A stretch of 64,000 nucleotides of DNA. Source: Edaphobacter flagellatus. GTDB lineage: Bacteria; Acidobacteriota; Terriglobia; Terriglobales; Acidobacteriaceae. Shown one piece after another: positions 26,141 through 35,945 of the stretch. The stretch covers positions 3,391,501 through 3,455,500 of the forward strand of contig NZ_CP073697.1 in the NCBI RefSeq assembly GCF_025264665.1, read 5' to 3'. How positions within the stretch are numbered: the first letter of the stretch is position 1; each line of letters starts with the position of its first letter. The position numbers and the translations under genes were made by a program. Below the pieces are notes generated by a model. That model worked only from the letters and a program-made list of their open reading frames with translations, searched no databases and was not told the origin of the DNA.

Positions 26141-27712
26141 TTGGCAGGTAGGGTTGAGGGTTGTGCAGGCGGAGTTTTGCGGTGGGAATGGCGTGGATTT
26201 TTGCTGACGGGTTGTCTGCTGGCAGGGACTGCGGTTTGCTCTGCGCAGGCAACTGCTCCGGAGAAAGATAAGGCGAAGCCGCAAGCTCCGATGACCAAGG
26301 AGCAGGCGAAGGAGCTGTTTCGCTCTGTCGATGAGATTCTGAACTTTGTCAGTTCAGATACGAAGCTGCCGATCGAGCATAGCGTAAAGCGCAAGCTGAT
26401 CTCGCGCGATGAGGTGACGAAGTATCTGCGCCAGAAGTTCGATGAGGATGAGAGCGCGAAGAGGATGGAGCGCGCAGAGCTTGTCCTGAAAAAGTTTGGA
26501 TTGCTGGACCGGGACTTTCATCTTCGCCCGTTCATGCTGTCGCTGCTGACAGAGCAGATTGCAGGTTTCTATGACAACAAGACAAAGACGGTGAATCTGC
26601 TGGACTGGATTGAGCCGGATGAGCAGAAATCTGTGCTGGCACATGAACTGACCCATGCGTTGCAGGATCAGAAGGTGAATCTGATGAAGTGGTCAGACGT
26701 GAGCCTGAACGACACCTCGCGTGATGTAAAGGACGACAACCGACATCTGCAGGTGGATGAGGCAGAGACGGCAAGAGAGGCCGTGGCCGAAGGCCAGGCG
26801 ATGGCAGTGTTTGTCGACTACACGCTGAAGCCGACAGGGCGGACGCTGGCCGATACGCCGCCGGAGCTGATTGCGAAGCTGAAGGACAGCACGGCAGACA
26901 CGAGCGGTTCGCCTGTCATGGCGCGAGCCCCTCTGCTGTTGCAGGAGTCGTTGCTGTTTCCATATAGCGACGGGCTGTCCTTTGAGCAGGCCGTTCTGGT
27001 GAAGGGAGGCAAGGAGGCTGCGTTTAGTGGGGTGCTGGCCAATCCGCCTTCGTCGAGCTTTGAGATTCTGCATCCGGATGCATACATGACTCACACGCCA
27101 GTGCCTGTGTTGCGCCTGCCGGACATTCATCCGCTGATCGATGCCGAGTATGAGCCGTACGATCTGGGCGTGATGGGCGAGTTGGACGTGCGTATTCTGG
27201 CAGAGTTGTTCGGTGGCCGCGAGATTGCTGATGGAGTCGCTCCAGACTGGAACGGCGGTATCTACTATGCCGCGAAGCGCAAGTCGGCGACAGCCACGGA
27301 GAAGGAGTCTACGGCATCGCTGGGGCTGCTGTATTACTCGCGCTGGAAGAATGCGGATTCAGCTAGTACGTTCAGGCGGATTTATGCAGCGCAGATTCCC
27401 CGGAAATATTCGAGGGTGAGTGAGCGAAAGCAGGATGAGGTGGGGGACGACGAGCAGGTCTTTTCGACAAGCGAAGGGGATGTGCTGATCTCGATCTCGG
27501 GGACCGGCGTGTTTGTCAGTGAAGGGTTCGATCTTTCGTTGGCTCGCAAGCTAAGAACCAGCATCGAGAGCGTTCAAGCTGAAGGGCCGTTACGGATGGC
27601 GGAGGCTGGACATGAGCCGTCCATGTCGCTCGCCAGGTTTATGCAGTCGTTTGGTATGACGAAGGCGGCCATGGCCGGACGGTATACTTCTGAAGGACGT
27701 TCCATCAGGTAG
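26141..27712 (+). CDS. Putative secreted zinc metalloprotease (HELTH)
   Basis: 523 residues from TTG at 26141 (AGAGAGG six bases before). A signal peptide with [20 protein letters not shown] follows a short basic stretch. The motif [12 protein letters not shown] near residue 170 is a HExxH zinc site and is followed 40 residues on by [15 protein letters not shown], which supplies a likely third ligand (Glu) in the EGxA style. No named family is recognised. The C-terminal half has no known domain. Divergent from ygfZ, with 74 bp between starts. Alternative start: TTG at 26177, too close to its GGAG. Confidence 0.65.
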   Translation: MAGRVEGCAGGVLRWEWRGFLLTGCLLAGTAVCSAQATAPEKDKAKPQAPMTKEQAKELFRSVDEILNFVSSDTKLPIEHSVKRKLISRDEVTKYLRQKFDEDESAKRMERAELVLKKFGLLDRDFHLRPFMLSLLTEQIAGFYDNKTKTVNLLDWIEPDEQKSVLAHELTHALQDQKVNLMKWSDVSLNDTSRDVKDDNRHLQVDEAETAREAVAEGQAMAVFVDYTLKPTGRTLADTPPELIAKLKDSTADTSGSPVMARAPLLLQESLLFPYSDGLSFEQAVLVKGGKEAAFSGVLANPPSSSFEILHPDAYMTHTPVPVLRLPDIHPLIDAEYEPYDLGVMGELDVRILAELFGGREIADGVAPDWNGGIYYAAKRKSATATEKESTASLGLLYYSRWKNADSASTFRRIYAAQIPRKYSRVSERKQDEVGDDEQVFSTSEGDVLISISGTGVFVSEGFDLSLARKLRTSIESVQAEGPLRMAEAGHEPSMSLARFMQSFGMTKAAMAGRYTSEGRSIR

Positions 27713-27744
27713 CTTCGGCGCGGAGCCGTAGCAGGAGACATATT

Positions 27745-28605
27745 TTGAAGGCAGAGATTGGAATTATCGGGGGCAGCGGCCTGTACGCGATGCCCGGGCT
27801 GACGAACGTCAGCGAAGAGAAGATTACAACACCATTTGGCGACCCTTCCGATGCTTTGGTGCTGGGCGAGTTGGAAGGACGCAAGGTCGCGTTTCTGGCG
27901 CGGCATGGTCGTGGTCATCGCCTGCTGCCGTCCGAGCTGAACTTTCGCGCGAACATCTATGCCATGAAGATGCTTGGCGTGGAGCGGATTCTCTCGGTCT
28001 CGGCTGTGGGATCTCTGAAGGAAGAGCACAAGCCGACGGACTTTGTAATGCCTGACCAGTTCATTGATCGCACCTTTGCGCGCAATGCGACTTTTTTCGG
28101 CGATGGTATTGTTGCTCACGTCGGTTTTGGCGACCCGGTATGCGCTACGGTTGCGGCAGCCTTCCAGAAGGCGTGCGATGCCGAAGGCGTGGTCGGTAAG
28201 AGCGGTGGAACCTACGTCTGCATGGAAGGGCCACAGTTTTCGACGCGTGCTGAATCGAACCTCTACAGAAGCTGGGGCGCCGATGTAATCGGCATGACCA
28301 ATCTGCAGGAAGCGAAGCTGGCTCGCGAGGCGGAGATCTGCTATGCCACGATGGCGATGGTGACGGACTACGACTGCTGGCGCGAAGGACATGACGATGT
28401 GACGGTCGACCAGATCGTTGCCGTGATGCATCAGAACTCCGCGAATGCTGCGAAGGTGGTTCGCGCGGCGGTTGCGGCGATGCCGAAAGAGAGGACATGC
28501 GCCTGCGGTGATGCGCTGAAGTATGCGGTATTGACGGACCGCAAGGCGATTCCTGCAGCGACGCGACAGAAGCTCTCACTGTTGCTCGACAAATATCTTT
28601 CGTAA
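27745..28605 (+). CDS. mtnP: 5-methylthioadenosine phosphorylase
   Basis: 286 residues, usual MTAP length. It splits methylthioadenosine with phosphate into adenine and methylthioribose 1-phosphate. Signatures are [10 protein letters not shown] at the N-terminus, [20 protein letters not shown] (phosphate and purine loops), [16 protein letters not shown] (family GG.YVCTEGPRFST) and VTDYDCW near the C-terminus. The TTG start at 27745 follows AGGAGA. The next gene is a PfkB kinase 35 bp away, which could handle the ribose or nucleoside product. Confidence 0.93.
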   Translation: MKAEIGIIGGSGLYAMPGLTNVSEEKITTPFGDPSDALVLGELEGRKVAFLARHGRGHRLLPSELNFRANIYAMKMLGVERILSVSAVGSLKEEHKPTDFVMPDQFIDRTFARNATFFGDGIVAHVGFGDPVCATVAAAFQKACDAEGVVGKSGGTYVCMEGPQFSTRAESNLYRSWGADVIGMTNLQEAKLAREAEICYATMAMVTDYDCWREGHDDVTVDQIVAVMHQNSANAAKVVRAAVAAMPKERTCACGDALKYAVLTDRKAIPAATRQKLSLLLDKYLS

Positions 28606-28640
28606 AAATACGCGTACGTTCACTTTGAGGAAGAGGTTTC

Positions 28641-29585
28641 ATGGCGATTCTCGTTGTCGGTTCGGTGGCCTTTGACAGTATTCAAACGCCTAGTGGTTCA
28701 GTTGATCACTGCCTCGGAGGCGCGGCCACGCACTTTGCACTGGCGGCGAGTTACTTTACCGATGTGCGCGTGATTGCTGTAGTTGGTAAAGACTTTACCG
28801 CTGAGCATGAGAGTGTGTTCAAGAAGCGTTCGATCGATACGACCGGTATTGAGCATGCAGATGGGCTGAGCTTCCACTGGACAGGTTCGTATGTGAACAA
28901 TCTGAATGAGGCGCAGACGCTGGGGACTGATCTGAACGTTTTTCAGACCTTTGAGCCGAAGATTCCTGAGTCGTACAAAGACAGCGAATATCTTTTTCTT
29001 GCCAATATCGATCCTGTGCTGCAGGCGCGTGTACGTAGCCAGATGCCGAAGGTTCGTATGGTGTGCGGCGATACGATGAATTACTGGATCGCCGATCATG
29101 CAGAAAACCTGGCGAAGGTGTTGCGCGATCTGGATGTGCTTCTGATTAACGATGGCGAGGTTCGCATGCTGGCCAAGGAGAAGAATCTGGTGCTGGCTGC
29201 TAATAAGGTTCTCGAGATGGGGCCAAAGACGCTGGTGGTGAAGCATGGCGAGTATGGCGCGACGGCCTTCTTCAGCAAGAGATCGTTCGGCGGAAGCGTA
29301 CAAGCGACTCATCCCTTCCGTGCCCCAGCGCTGCCACTGGCTGAGGTTGTCGATCCCACAGGTGCGGGTGATTCTTTTGCTGGTGGATTTTATGGTTACT
29401 TAGCTTCACAGCCTGAGTTGACGCCAACGGTCTTTCGCAAGGCGATGTTCTACGGCGGTGTGATGGGATCGTTTGCCGTGGAGCGCTTCGGAACCGAGCG
29501 CCTGCAGGCTGTCACTCACGAAGAGATTGAAGAACGGTTCAAGCTGTTCCAGGAGATATCGCACCTTGAATACACGGGCGCGTAG
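28641..29585 (+). CDS. PfkB-family sugar/nucleoside kinase
   Basis: 314 residues. The N-terminal VVGSVAFDSI and glycine pair GGAATHFA are typical of ribokinase-like enzymes, and VDPTGAGDSFAGGFYG near 235-250 is the anion hole and catalytic Asp motif. ATG at 28641 is preceded by GAGGAAGAGG. Placed right after mtnP, it may act on adenosine, ribose or methylthioribose, but this is inference from position. Its end overlaps the next gene by 20 bp. Confidence 0.85.
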   Translation: MAILVVGSVAFDSIQTPSGSVDHCLGGAATHFALAASYFTDVRVIAVVGKDFTAEHESVFKKRSIDTTGIEHADGLSFHWTGSYVNNLNEAQTLGTDLNVFQTFEPKIPESYKDSEYLFLANIDPVLQARVRSQMPKVRMVCGDTMNYWIADHAENLAKVLRDLDVLLINDGEVRMLAKEKNLVLAANKVLEMGPKTLVVKHGEYGATAFFSKRSFGGSVQATHPFRAPALPLAEVVDPTGAGDSFAGGFYGYLASQPELTPTVFRKAMFYGGVMGSFAVERFGTERLQAVTHEEIEERFKLFQEISHLEYTGA

Positions 29586-31230
29586 ACGGCAAGTCCGCGG
29601 CGCGGAGCCTGCGGGTGAATCGCCGCAGCTTGCACCACTGGATGTAGCTGTACGCCCGGCTCGCCGTGAAGAGGTGATGCCGATAGCGCTGGCTGCTGTG
29701 GCTTTATCGTTTGTTGCGCTGGTTGTATGCGTGTCTCGTGGCTATCTGCTGCTCTACGGAGATGCGGTAGCGCATCTTGGGATAGCGCGGCGCATTCTTG
29801 ATACACGCAATCCGGGGCTGATTCAGTTGGGGGGAGTGTGGCTGCCGCTCCCTCACCTGCTAATGATGCCGTTTGTCCAGAGGATGGACTGGTGGCAGAA
29901 CGGGCTGGCTGGAGCATGGCCTTCGCTGCTTTGCTATGTCCTGAGTGCCGTAGGCTTTTATAGATTGGCCCGGCGGATGGTTGCTCCGCCATGGGCTCTG
30001 GTGGCGACGGCGTTTTATGGCCTGAATCCGAATCTGTTGTATCTGTCGACGACAGCAATGACGGAGCCGCTGTTCCTGGCCATTCTGATATGGGCCACGT
30101 TGCTGACGATGGAGTGCCTGGCGGATATCCGCAACGAGCGAATCGCTCCTGCGCAGCGCAAGCTGATTGGGTTGGGTCTGCTGGTGCTGGCGGCAGTGCT
30201 TACGCGCTATGACGGATGGATCTTCGGCGGGGCGGTGTGGTGTGTGGTGGCGTGGCATGTGCTGCGGTCGTCATCTCGGCGCCATTGGACTAGAGTAAGT
30301 TTTGCAATTTTCACAGTGCTTGCGGTGGCGGGACCAGTGCTGTGGCTGGCCTATAACCAACATTTCTTTCACGACCCGCTTGATTTCATTCGTGGCCCGT
30401 ATTCCGCCGCCGCGATTGAGAAGCGGACGACGCCTCCGGGATCGCATCACTATCCGGGGTGGCACAATCCGATATGGTCCGCAGTCTTGTACCTTCGCAC
30501 GTCCCAGTTGGATGCATCGGCGTGGGAGACAGGATTTGCCATTACGGCGGCGGCATTGGCTGGCATGGTGCTTGTGATCAGGCGCAGGCTGGAGCTCGCA
30601 TCGCTGCTGCTGTGGGTGCCTCTACCGTTCTACATCTATTCGATTGCGTTTGGCTCGGTTCCCATTTTCATTCCGCCACTGATTCCGCACTCGTATTACA
30701 ACTCGCGGTACGGGATGGAGATGTTGCCGGCGTTTGCCGTTTTTTCTACCGTTGCGATAGCCGTGTTGCAGCGATGGCTGGTGGAGCGGCAACCTTTGGC
30801 AGCGCGACTGATGCAGCCCCTTATTCTGCTTTTGGTTGCGGTGAATGCGATTGTGATGATGTATCGCACTCCGCTGGTTTTGAAAGAGGCGATGGTGAAT
30901 TCAACGACTCGGGTGGCCTTTGAAGAGGCAATAGCGCGTGAGCTGAAATCATTTCCTGCGGGCGCACCGATTCTGATGTACAACTCTGACCATGTTGGTG
31001 CGCTGCAACGGGCTGGAATCCCTCTGCGCCAGACGCTGAGCGAAAGCGATTACGACAGCTGGAAGGCCGCGCTGGCCGCTCCTGCCGAACACGCAGCCTA
31101 TATCGTTGCTATTGCAGGAGACCCGGTTGAAGCTGCCGTCAGGGAGCATCCGCAGGGGCTTACCGAAATGGTAGTTCTCTGTACGACAGGCCAATCCTGC
31201 GCGCGGGTCTATAAGTCGGACCGATTTTGA
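29566..31230 (+). CDS. Polytopic membrane glycosyltransferase-like protein
   Basis: 554 residues from TTG at 29566, with AGGAG ten bases before, overlapping the kinase gene. At least nine hydrophobic segments follow a basic N-terminus. A first-loop acidic motif (YGDAVAHLGIARR) and the arrangement of TM helices recall the GT39/GT-C family (dolichyl-phosphate-mannose mannosyltransferase-like). The soluble C-terminal 120 residues lie outside. It likely moves a lipid-linked sugar to protein or glycan at the membrane; donor and acceptor are unknown. Confidence 0.65.
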   Translation: MNTRARRRQVRGAEPAGESPQLAPLDVAVRPARREEVMPIALAAVALSFVALVVCVSRGYLLLYGDAVAHLGIARRILDTRNPGLIQLGGVWLPLPHLLMMPFVQRMDWWQNGLAGAWPSLLCYVLSAVGFYRLARRMVAPPWALVATAFYGLNPNLLYLSTTAMTEPLFLAILIWATLLTMECLADIRNERIAPAQRKLIGLGLLVLAAVLTRYDGWIFGGAVWCVVAWHVLRSSSRRHWTRVSFAIFTVLAVAGPVLWLAYNQHFFHDPLDFIRGPYSAAAIEKRTTPPGSHHYPGWHNPIWSAVLYLRTSQLDASAWETGFAITAAALAGMVLVIRRRLELASLLLWVPLPFYIYSIAFGSVPIFIPPLIPHSYYNSRYGMEMLPAFAVFSTVAIAVLQRWLVERQPLAARLMQPLILLLVAVNAIVMMYRTPLVLKEAMVNSTTRVAFEEAIARELKSFPAGAPILMYNSDHVGALQRAGIPLRQTLSESDYDSWKAALAAPAEHAAYIVAIAGDPVEAAVREHPQGLTEMVVLCTTGQSCARVYKSDRF

Positions 31231-31291
31231 TTCCACCCGCGTAAATCTTACTCAGAACAGGGTTTGCGAGGTGTAGACTCGGGCCAGACTT

Positions 31292-31993
31292 ATGTACGTC
31301 CCTCAATTTCATTTCAGTCAGATTGACCAGGAGTTGCTCTCAAGAGGGACAGTGACACGTCTGCTCACTGCCAGCCTGTTAGGCGGGGTGATTGGCGTAG
31401 AGCGGGAGTGGCGCCACAAACCATCAGGCCTGCGTACTAACATGCTGCTCTGTGTGGGGTGTGCATTTTTTACGATGCTCTCGGCAGTGCTGGCTGGCGA
31501 TACGAATCCGGACAAGGGACGCGTTGCGTCGAATATTGTGCAGGGAATCGGTTTTCTCGGTGCGGGCATTATTTTGCACACCCGTGCCCGGGTGGTTGGG
31601 CTGACGAGCGCAGCGACTGTTTTTGTGGTTGCTTCCATCGGGATGGCCTGCGGGGCCGGACTCTATATCGAAGCAGTACTGGCAACAGTGATCACCCTGA
31701 TTTCGCTTGCTGCCGTGGGGTATCTCGAGTCCGTTTCCAATTGGAAACACTATTCGATGTTGTATGAGGTCCGTGGCGAGAGTACGGAGAAAATGTATGT
31801 TGGCGTGCTAAGCGTCCTCGACCGGCTGGGGATTCATCTGAATATTCTCGAGCGCGACGATGTTGCTGGATTCGAGCGTATGACCTTTGCTGTGTCAACC
31901 AATGCAAGGCGTCATGCGGAGTTGTTGAAGCAGCTGCGCGAGAACGACGCGAACTATCAGGTTGTCGCTTTCCGCGATGTTGAGGAAGAATAA
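31292..31993 (+). CDS. MgtC/SapB family membrane protein
   Basis: 233 residues. The MgtC core has GGVIGVEREWRHKPSGLRTNMLLCVGC, then NIVQGIGFLGAGIILH and LTSAATVFVVASIGMACG, all near-canonical. Four to five TM helices are followed by a C-terminal ACT-like soluble domain (about 155-233). The family is tied to growth at low magnesium and to acid or intracellular survival through effects on ATP synthase; its transport role is disputed. The dapF gene starts 6 bp after its stop. Confidence 0.9.
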   Translation: MYVPQFHFSQIDQELLSRGTVTRLLTASLLGGVIGVEREWRHKPSGLRTNMLLCVGCAFFTMLSAVLAGDTNPDKGRVASNIVQGIGFLGAGIILHTRARVVGLTSAATVFVVASIGMACGAGLYIEAVLATVITLISLAAVGYLESVSNWKHYSMLYEVRGESTEKMYVGVLSVLDRLGIHLNILERDDVAGFERMTFAVSTNARRHAELLKQLRENDANYQVVAFRDVEEE

Positions 31994-31998
31994 GAACG

Positions 31999-32802
31999 AT
32001 GATTCCTTTTGTAAAAGCGCACGCCTGTGGGAACGATTTCCTGATTCTTGAAGAAGAGGTTGCCAAAAGACAACACGCCATGGTGGCGCGGCGTCTATGC
32101 AGCCGTAACACCAGCATTGGTGCAGACGGAATTGAATTTCTGGAGAGGAAGCCAAACGGCGAGCTTTTCCTGCGATTGTTTAACGCGGATGGAAGTGAAG
32201 CAGAGCTCTCTGGTAACGGGACGCGATGCGTTGCAGCGTGGCTGGCAAGCTCCGAAGGAAGAGATCGTGTCATCTTTGGAACCCACGGTGGGCCGCGTAT
32301 CTGCCGCGTAATCGATAATGCAGACCCGGTTTACCTGATCGAGAGCGAGATGGGTGTTCCGCGTGTGATGCCACGGACGATCGAGCTGCCGGGAGTTGGT
32401 AGTGTTGTTGGAGCGATGGTGAATGTGGGGAATCCGCATTTCGTTCTCTTTACTGAGAGTGAAGACTTTGGCGCCCATGGTCTTACCTGGCAGGCGCTGG
32501 GCGCGCAGATCAGCACAAGTCCATTGTTTCCGCACGGAACGAATGTAGAGTTTGTCAAAATTCTTTCGAATGACGAGATCGCTTTTCGTATCTATGAACG
32601 AGGCTGCGGTCCGACGACATCTTCAGGAACCGGAACCTGTGCCTCTTCTGCTGCAGCTATGGCGTTGCGTGGTATAGGACGTGAACTGACGGCTGTAGCG
32701 GAAGGGGGACCACAGAAAACAGTATGGCCCTCCAACGAAGCGGCGATGCGGCTTACGGGGCCGGCAGAGATCATCTGTCGTGGTGAGGCACTGGGCCTGT
32801 GA
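31999..32802 (+). CDS. dapF: Diaminopimelate epimerase-like protein, second Cys replaced by Ser
   Basis: 267 residues. DapF converts LL- to meso-diaminopimelate with two cysteines as acid and base. The first, C77 in SGNGTRC, is present. The second motif, normally ACGTG, reads SSGTG (208-212), placing Ser209 where the catalytic Cys is expected. C203 and C214 are close by. Other family signatures (HACGNDF at the start, VNVGNPHFV, ERGCGPT) are intact. It may be a slow or altered epimerase, or a related racemase. The following ldcA starts inside its stop codon (GTGA). Confidence 0.82.
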   Translation: MIPFVKAHACGNDFLILEEEVAKRQHAMVARRLCSRNTSIGADGIEFLERKPNGELFLRLFNADGSEAELSGNGTRCVAAWLASSEGRDRVIFGTHGGPRICRVIDNADPVYLIESEMGVPRVMPRTIELPGVGSVVGAMVNVGNPHFVLFTESEDFGAHGLTWQALGAQISTSPLFPHGTNVEFVKILSNDEIAFRIYERGCGPTTSSGTGTCASSAAAMALRGIGRELTAVAEGGPQKTVWPSNEAAMRLTGPAEIICRGEALGL

Positions 32803-33758
32803 CTGCAACTGCGCGTCGCTTTGCAAAGCCGGCAGCGTTGTGTCCTGGCGCTACGCTGGCCGTGATCTCTCCGGCGAGTGCGCCTAAACCTGAATTGGTC
32901 GAGCGCGGTATGGCGGAGTTGGAAGCGCTGGGATATCGCATCAAGCTGGGAAGGCATGCGCTTGCCAGCGGTCCTTTGTATTACGCAGGGTCGGTGAAAA
33001 ATCGGCTGGAAGATCTACACGCTGCTTTTGCAGATACAGAGGTCGACGGCATCATCTGCACGCGTGGTGGTTGGGGGTCGGCGGAACTTCTACCGCATCT
33101 TGATGCGGAGTTGATCCGCGCAAATCCTAAGGCATTTATTGGATATAGCGATCACACATCGCTGCATACGTGGTTTCAGAACGTCGCCGGACTCAGTAGT
33201 TTTTACGCGCCAATGGTGGCGGCGGACTTTGCTCGCGAAAATGGCGTTGATATGGTGAGCTGGAGTCATACCTTCTCGGGCGATAGCGAGTGGAGTGTGG
33301 GGGCTATGGACGGTCTGCGTGTGATCCAGCCAGGTGTGGCTGCTGGAGAGCTGCTGGGGGGATGCATTTCGATTCTGGCTGCGTCGCTGGGGACACCTTA
33401 CGCGCCGCAACTTGATGGTAGCGTGCTGTTTCTCGAAGACATAGGAACCAAGCCGTATCAGTGGGATCGGTTGCTGTTGCATCTTCGATATGCCGGGAAG
33501 CTGGATGGTGTTCGCGGTATTGTCTTTGGAGATATGGAGCAATGCGTCGGTGAGGAAGAGCAGCTTCTGCTGGAGCGAGCCATCCGACATGGCCTGCGCG
33601 GTTTTGAGGGGCCTGTGGCTATTGGATTGCGTTGCGGCCATGTGCATGGGCCAAACCGGTCGCTCCCCCTGGGGGTTCCGGTGGCTCTCGACCTGAGCGA
33701 TACGGAAAATCCGCAAATGCAATTTCTGGAGCCAGCTGTTTCAGGTAATCTTTCCTAG
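32799..33758 (+). CDS. ldcA: LD-carboxypeptidase (S66)
   Basis: 319 residues. It removes the terminal D-Ala from the murein tetrapeptide in the cytoplasm during recycling. The catalytic Ser lies in IGYSDHTSLH near residue 112, the Glu in FLEDIG near 210 and the His in CGHVHGPN near 286, giving the Ser-Glu-His set of family S66. The GTG start at 32799 overlaps the dapF stop. With mpl directly downstream this is a peptidoglycan-recycling pair. Confidence 0.92.
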   Translation: MTATARRFAKPAALCPGATLAVISPASAPKPELVERGMAELEALGYRIKLGRHALASGPLYYAGSVKNRLEDLHAAFADTEVDGIICTRGGWGSAELLPHLDAELIRANPKAFIGYSDHTSLHTWFQNVAGLSSFYAPMVAADFARENGVDMVSWSHTFSGDSEWSVGAMDGLRVIQPGVAAGELLGGCISILAASLGTPYAPQLDGSVLFLEDIGTKPYQWDRLLLHLRYAGKLDGVRGIVFGDMEQCVGEEEQLLLERAIRHGLRGFEGPVAIGLRCGHVHGPNRSLPLGVPVALDLSDTENPQMQFLEPAVSGNLS

Positions 33759-33764
33759 TCACCA

Positions 33765-35213
33765 ATGCAAAAGCATATTTATTTAATAGGAATCTGCGGC
33801 ACAGCAATGGCCTCGCTTGCAGGAATGCTGAAACAGCAAGGGCATGAGGTTACCGGCTCGGATGCAGCAGCGTATCCGCCGATGAGCGATCTTCTTCGCG
33901 AGATAGGGATTACAGTCCATGAGCCCTACGCAGAGCGGAACCTCGAACGACGGCCGGATCTTGTCGTTGTGGGCAATGCCATTTCGCGAGGCAATGTCGA
34001 GTTGGAGCGCGTGCTCGATGAGCGGATTCCCTTTTGCTCGATGGCAGATATCCTGCATCAGGAGTTCCTGAGCAACCGCGAACCACTTGTCGTTGCCGGT
34101 ACGCATGGTAAGACGACGACGACGAGCATGCTTGCGTGGATCTACGAGACGGCCTCTGCGCGCGAATCGCGATTCGCACCCTCGTTTCTGATTGGTGGTG
34201 TGGCTGAAAATTTTGGAACTAGCTTCATGGTTCGCCCTACCGTGCCTTTTGTCCTTGAGGGCGATGAATACGACACGGCATTCTTCGATAAAGGGCCAAA
34301 GTTTCTGCACTACTTTCCTGTAGCTGCGATCCTCACTCATGTTGAGTTCGATCATGCTGATATTTATATCGATCTCCATGCAGTGAAGATAGCCTTCAAA
34401 CGCTTCGTTAATCTCATTCCCAGGCGTGGCAGGCTTGTTGCTTTTGACGGCAGCGCGAACGTGGGGGAGTGTATTGCGAATGCATTTTGCGCTGTCGAGC
34501 GATATGGCTTTAAGGATGATTCTCATTGGAGAATGACCGACCTTCGACACGAAGGAACCTTGACGCACTGGACCTTATGGCGAGGTGGCGAGAAGTTTGC
34601 CGAAATCAGTCTACCGATGGCAGGCGAGCATAACGCGCTGAATGCAACTGCAGCTGCAGCACTTGCGTTCGGCCAGGGAGTTCCATCCGAAGCGATAGTT
34701 GAGGCATTACGAACCTTCCGGAGCGTAAAGCGGCGACTTGAGGTGAAGGCGGTTGCCGAGGGTGTAACGATCATTGACGATTTCGCGCATCATCCCACCG
34801 CGATTCGCGAGACGTTGCGAGCACTGCGCGAAAGTTATCCTGGGCAACGGCTGGTTGCTGTGCTAGAGCCGCGGTCGAATACGCTGCGCAGGAACGTGTT
34901 TGAGCGCGAGCTTGTAGAGAGCCTTGCGTTAGCTGATCAGGTCGTCATGGCCGGTGTCTTCAAATCCGAGAGTATTCCGGTTGCCGAGCGTCTTGTGCCC
35001 GAACATGTCGTCGATGCCTTGAATGAGCGTGGAATACCGGCGGCGCTCTGCCAGGATGCGGATGCAATTGTGTCCATGCTTGCGCCTGAGGTGAAAAGCG
35101 GAGATGTCGTTGCCATCCTCTCGAATGGCGGTTTCGGCAATATTTACCAGAAGCTGCCACAGGCCATAACGGAGTCGGCGATCGCGGCGCGTCTTTCTGC
35201 GCGGTTGTCCTGA
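33765..35213 (+). CDS. mpl: Murein tripeptide ligase
   Basis: 482 residues. Mpl joins recycled L-Ala-D-Glu-meso-DAP to UDP-MurNAc. The N-terminal nucleotide-binding ICGTAMASLAGMLKQ, the P-loop GTHGKTTTTSMLAW near 116, DEYDTAFFDKGPKF (typical of Mpl rather than MurC) and FAHHPTAI near 345 are all present. The operon order dapF-ldcA-mpl ties together synthesis and recycling of diaminopimelate peptides. The start lies 7 bp after ldcA. Confidence 0.94.
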   Translation: MQKHIYLIGICGTAMASLAGMLKQQGHEVTGSDAAAYPPMSDLLREIGITVHEPYAERNLERRPDLVVVGNAISRGNVELERVLDERIPFCSMADILHQEFLSNREPLVVAGTHGKTTTTSMLAWIYETASARESRFAPSFLIGGVAENFGTSFMVRPTVPFVLEGDEYDTAFFDKGPKFLHYFPVAAILTHVEFDHADIYIDLHAVKIAFKRFVNLIPRRGRLVAFDGSANVGECIANAFCAVERYGFKDDSHWRMTDLRHEGTLTHWTLWRGGEKFAEISLPMAGEHNALNATAAAALAFGQGVPSEAIVEALRTFRSVKRRLEVKAVAEGVTIIDDFAHHPTAIRETLRALRESYPGQRLVAVLEPRSNTLRRNVFERELVESLALADQVVMAGVFKSESIPVAERLVPEHVVDALNERGIPAALCQDADAIVSMLAPEVKSGDVVAILSNGGFGNIYQKLPQAITESAIAARLSARLS

Positions 35214-35222
35214 GAGTTTTGC

Positions 35223-35939
35223 ATGTTTGCCACGTTGAAATTGCTGCTGGTCTATCTGACGTTTGGTCCCGCTGCGGGGATCATCGGTATTCCTTACTCC
35301 ATGTTGGTGGGGAATGTGAACCTGCTGTACAAGGTGGCGATGTGGATCGCGAATGCGGGCGTCCGCGCGGCAGGGATCAGGATCGACCTCTCTGGTTTGA
35401 GCAATGTGCCTCAGGGAAAATCCTGCATCTTCATGTGCAATCATGTCTCGAACCTTGATCCTCCGGTTCTGCTTCCATTGCTTCCGGGAAGATGTTCGGT
35501 GCTGTTGAAGAAAGATCTGATGAGCATTCCGATTCTGGGGCGTGCGATGAGGATGGGCCAGTTTGTTCCGGTGGAGCGTGGTGGCAAGCGTGATGCTGCT
35601 CAGGCAAGTGTGATCGCAGCGGGAGAGGCTCTGCGAAGCGGGCTCAATATTCTGGTTTTCCCCGAAGGGACACGGTCTCGTGATGGGCGGCTTTCGACCT
35701 TCAAGAAAGGTCCATTCTTTCTCGCGATGGAGACGCAGGCATCGGTTGTCCCAATTGCTCTCTCCGGAACAGAGATGATGATGAGCAAGGGAAGCTGGGC
35801 AATTACCGCAGGTGCTGCTCGCATTCAGATTCTGCCTGCGATTGAGCCATCACAATTCCAGACGCGCGAAGACCTGCTGCGCGCCGTGCGTGATGCGATT
35901 GCAGCGGCCTTGCCCGAAGAGATGAAGCCTTTGGAGTAG
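35223..35939 (+). CDS. plsC: 1-acylglycerol-3-phosphate acyltransferase
   Basis: 238 residues. The HX4D motif NHVSNLD near residue 77 and the substrate motif FPEGTRSRDG near 144 define the PlsC family, which makes phosphatidic acid on the inner membrane. A hydrophobic N-terminus (LLLVYLTFGPAAGIIGIP) acts as membrane anchor. It starts 10 bp after mpl and is the last gene of the plus-strand run; the convergent SPOR gene ends 7 bp on, with no terminator visible between. Confidence 0.92.
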   Translation: MFATLKLLLVYLTFGPAAGIIGIPYSMLVGNVNLLYKVAMWIANAGVRAAGIRIDLSGLSNVPQGKSCIFMCNHVSNLDPPVLLPLLPGRCSVLLKKDLMSIPILGRAMRMGQFVPVERGGKRDAAQASVIAAGEALRSGLNILVFPEGTRSRDGRLSTFKKGPFFLAMETQASVVPIALSGTEMMMSKGSWAITAGAARIQILPAIEPSQFQTREDLLRAVRDAIAAALPEEMKPLE

Positions 35940-35945
35940 GAGTAT

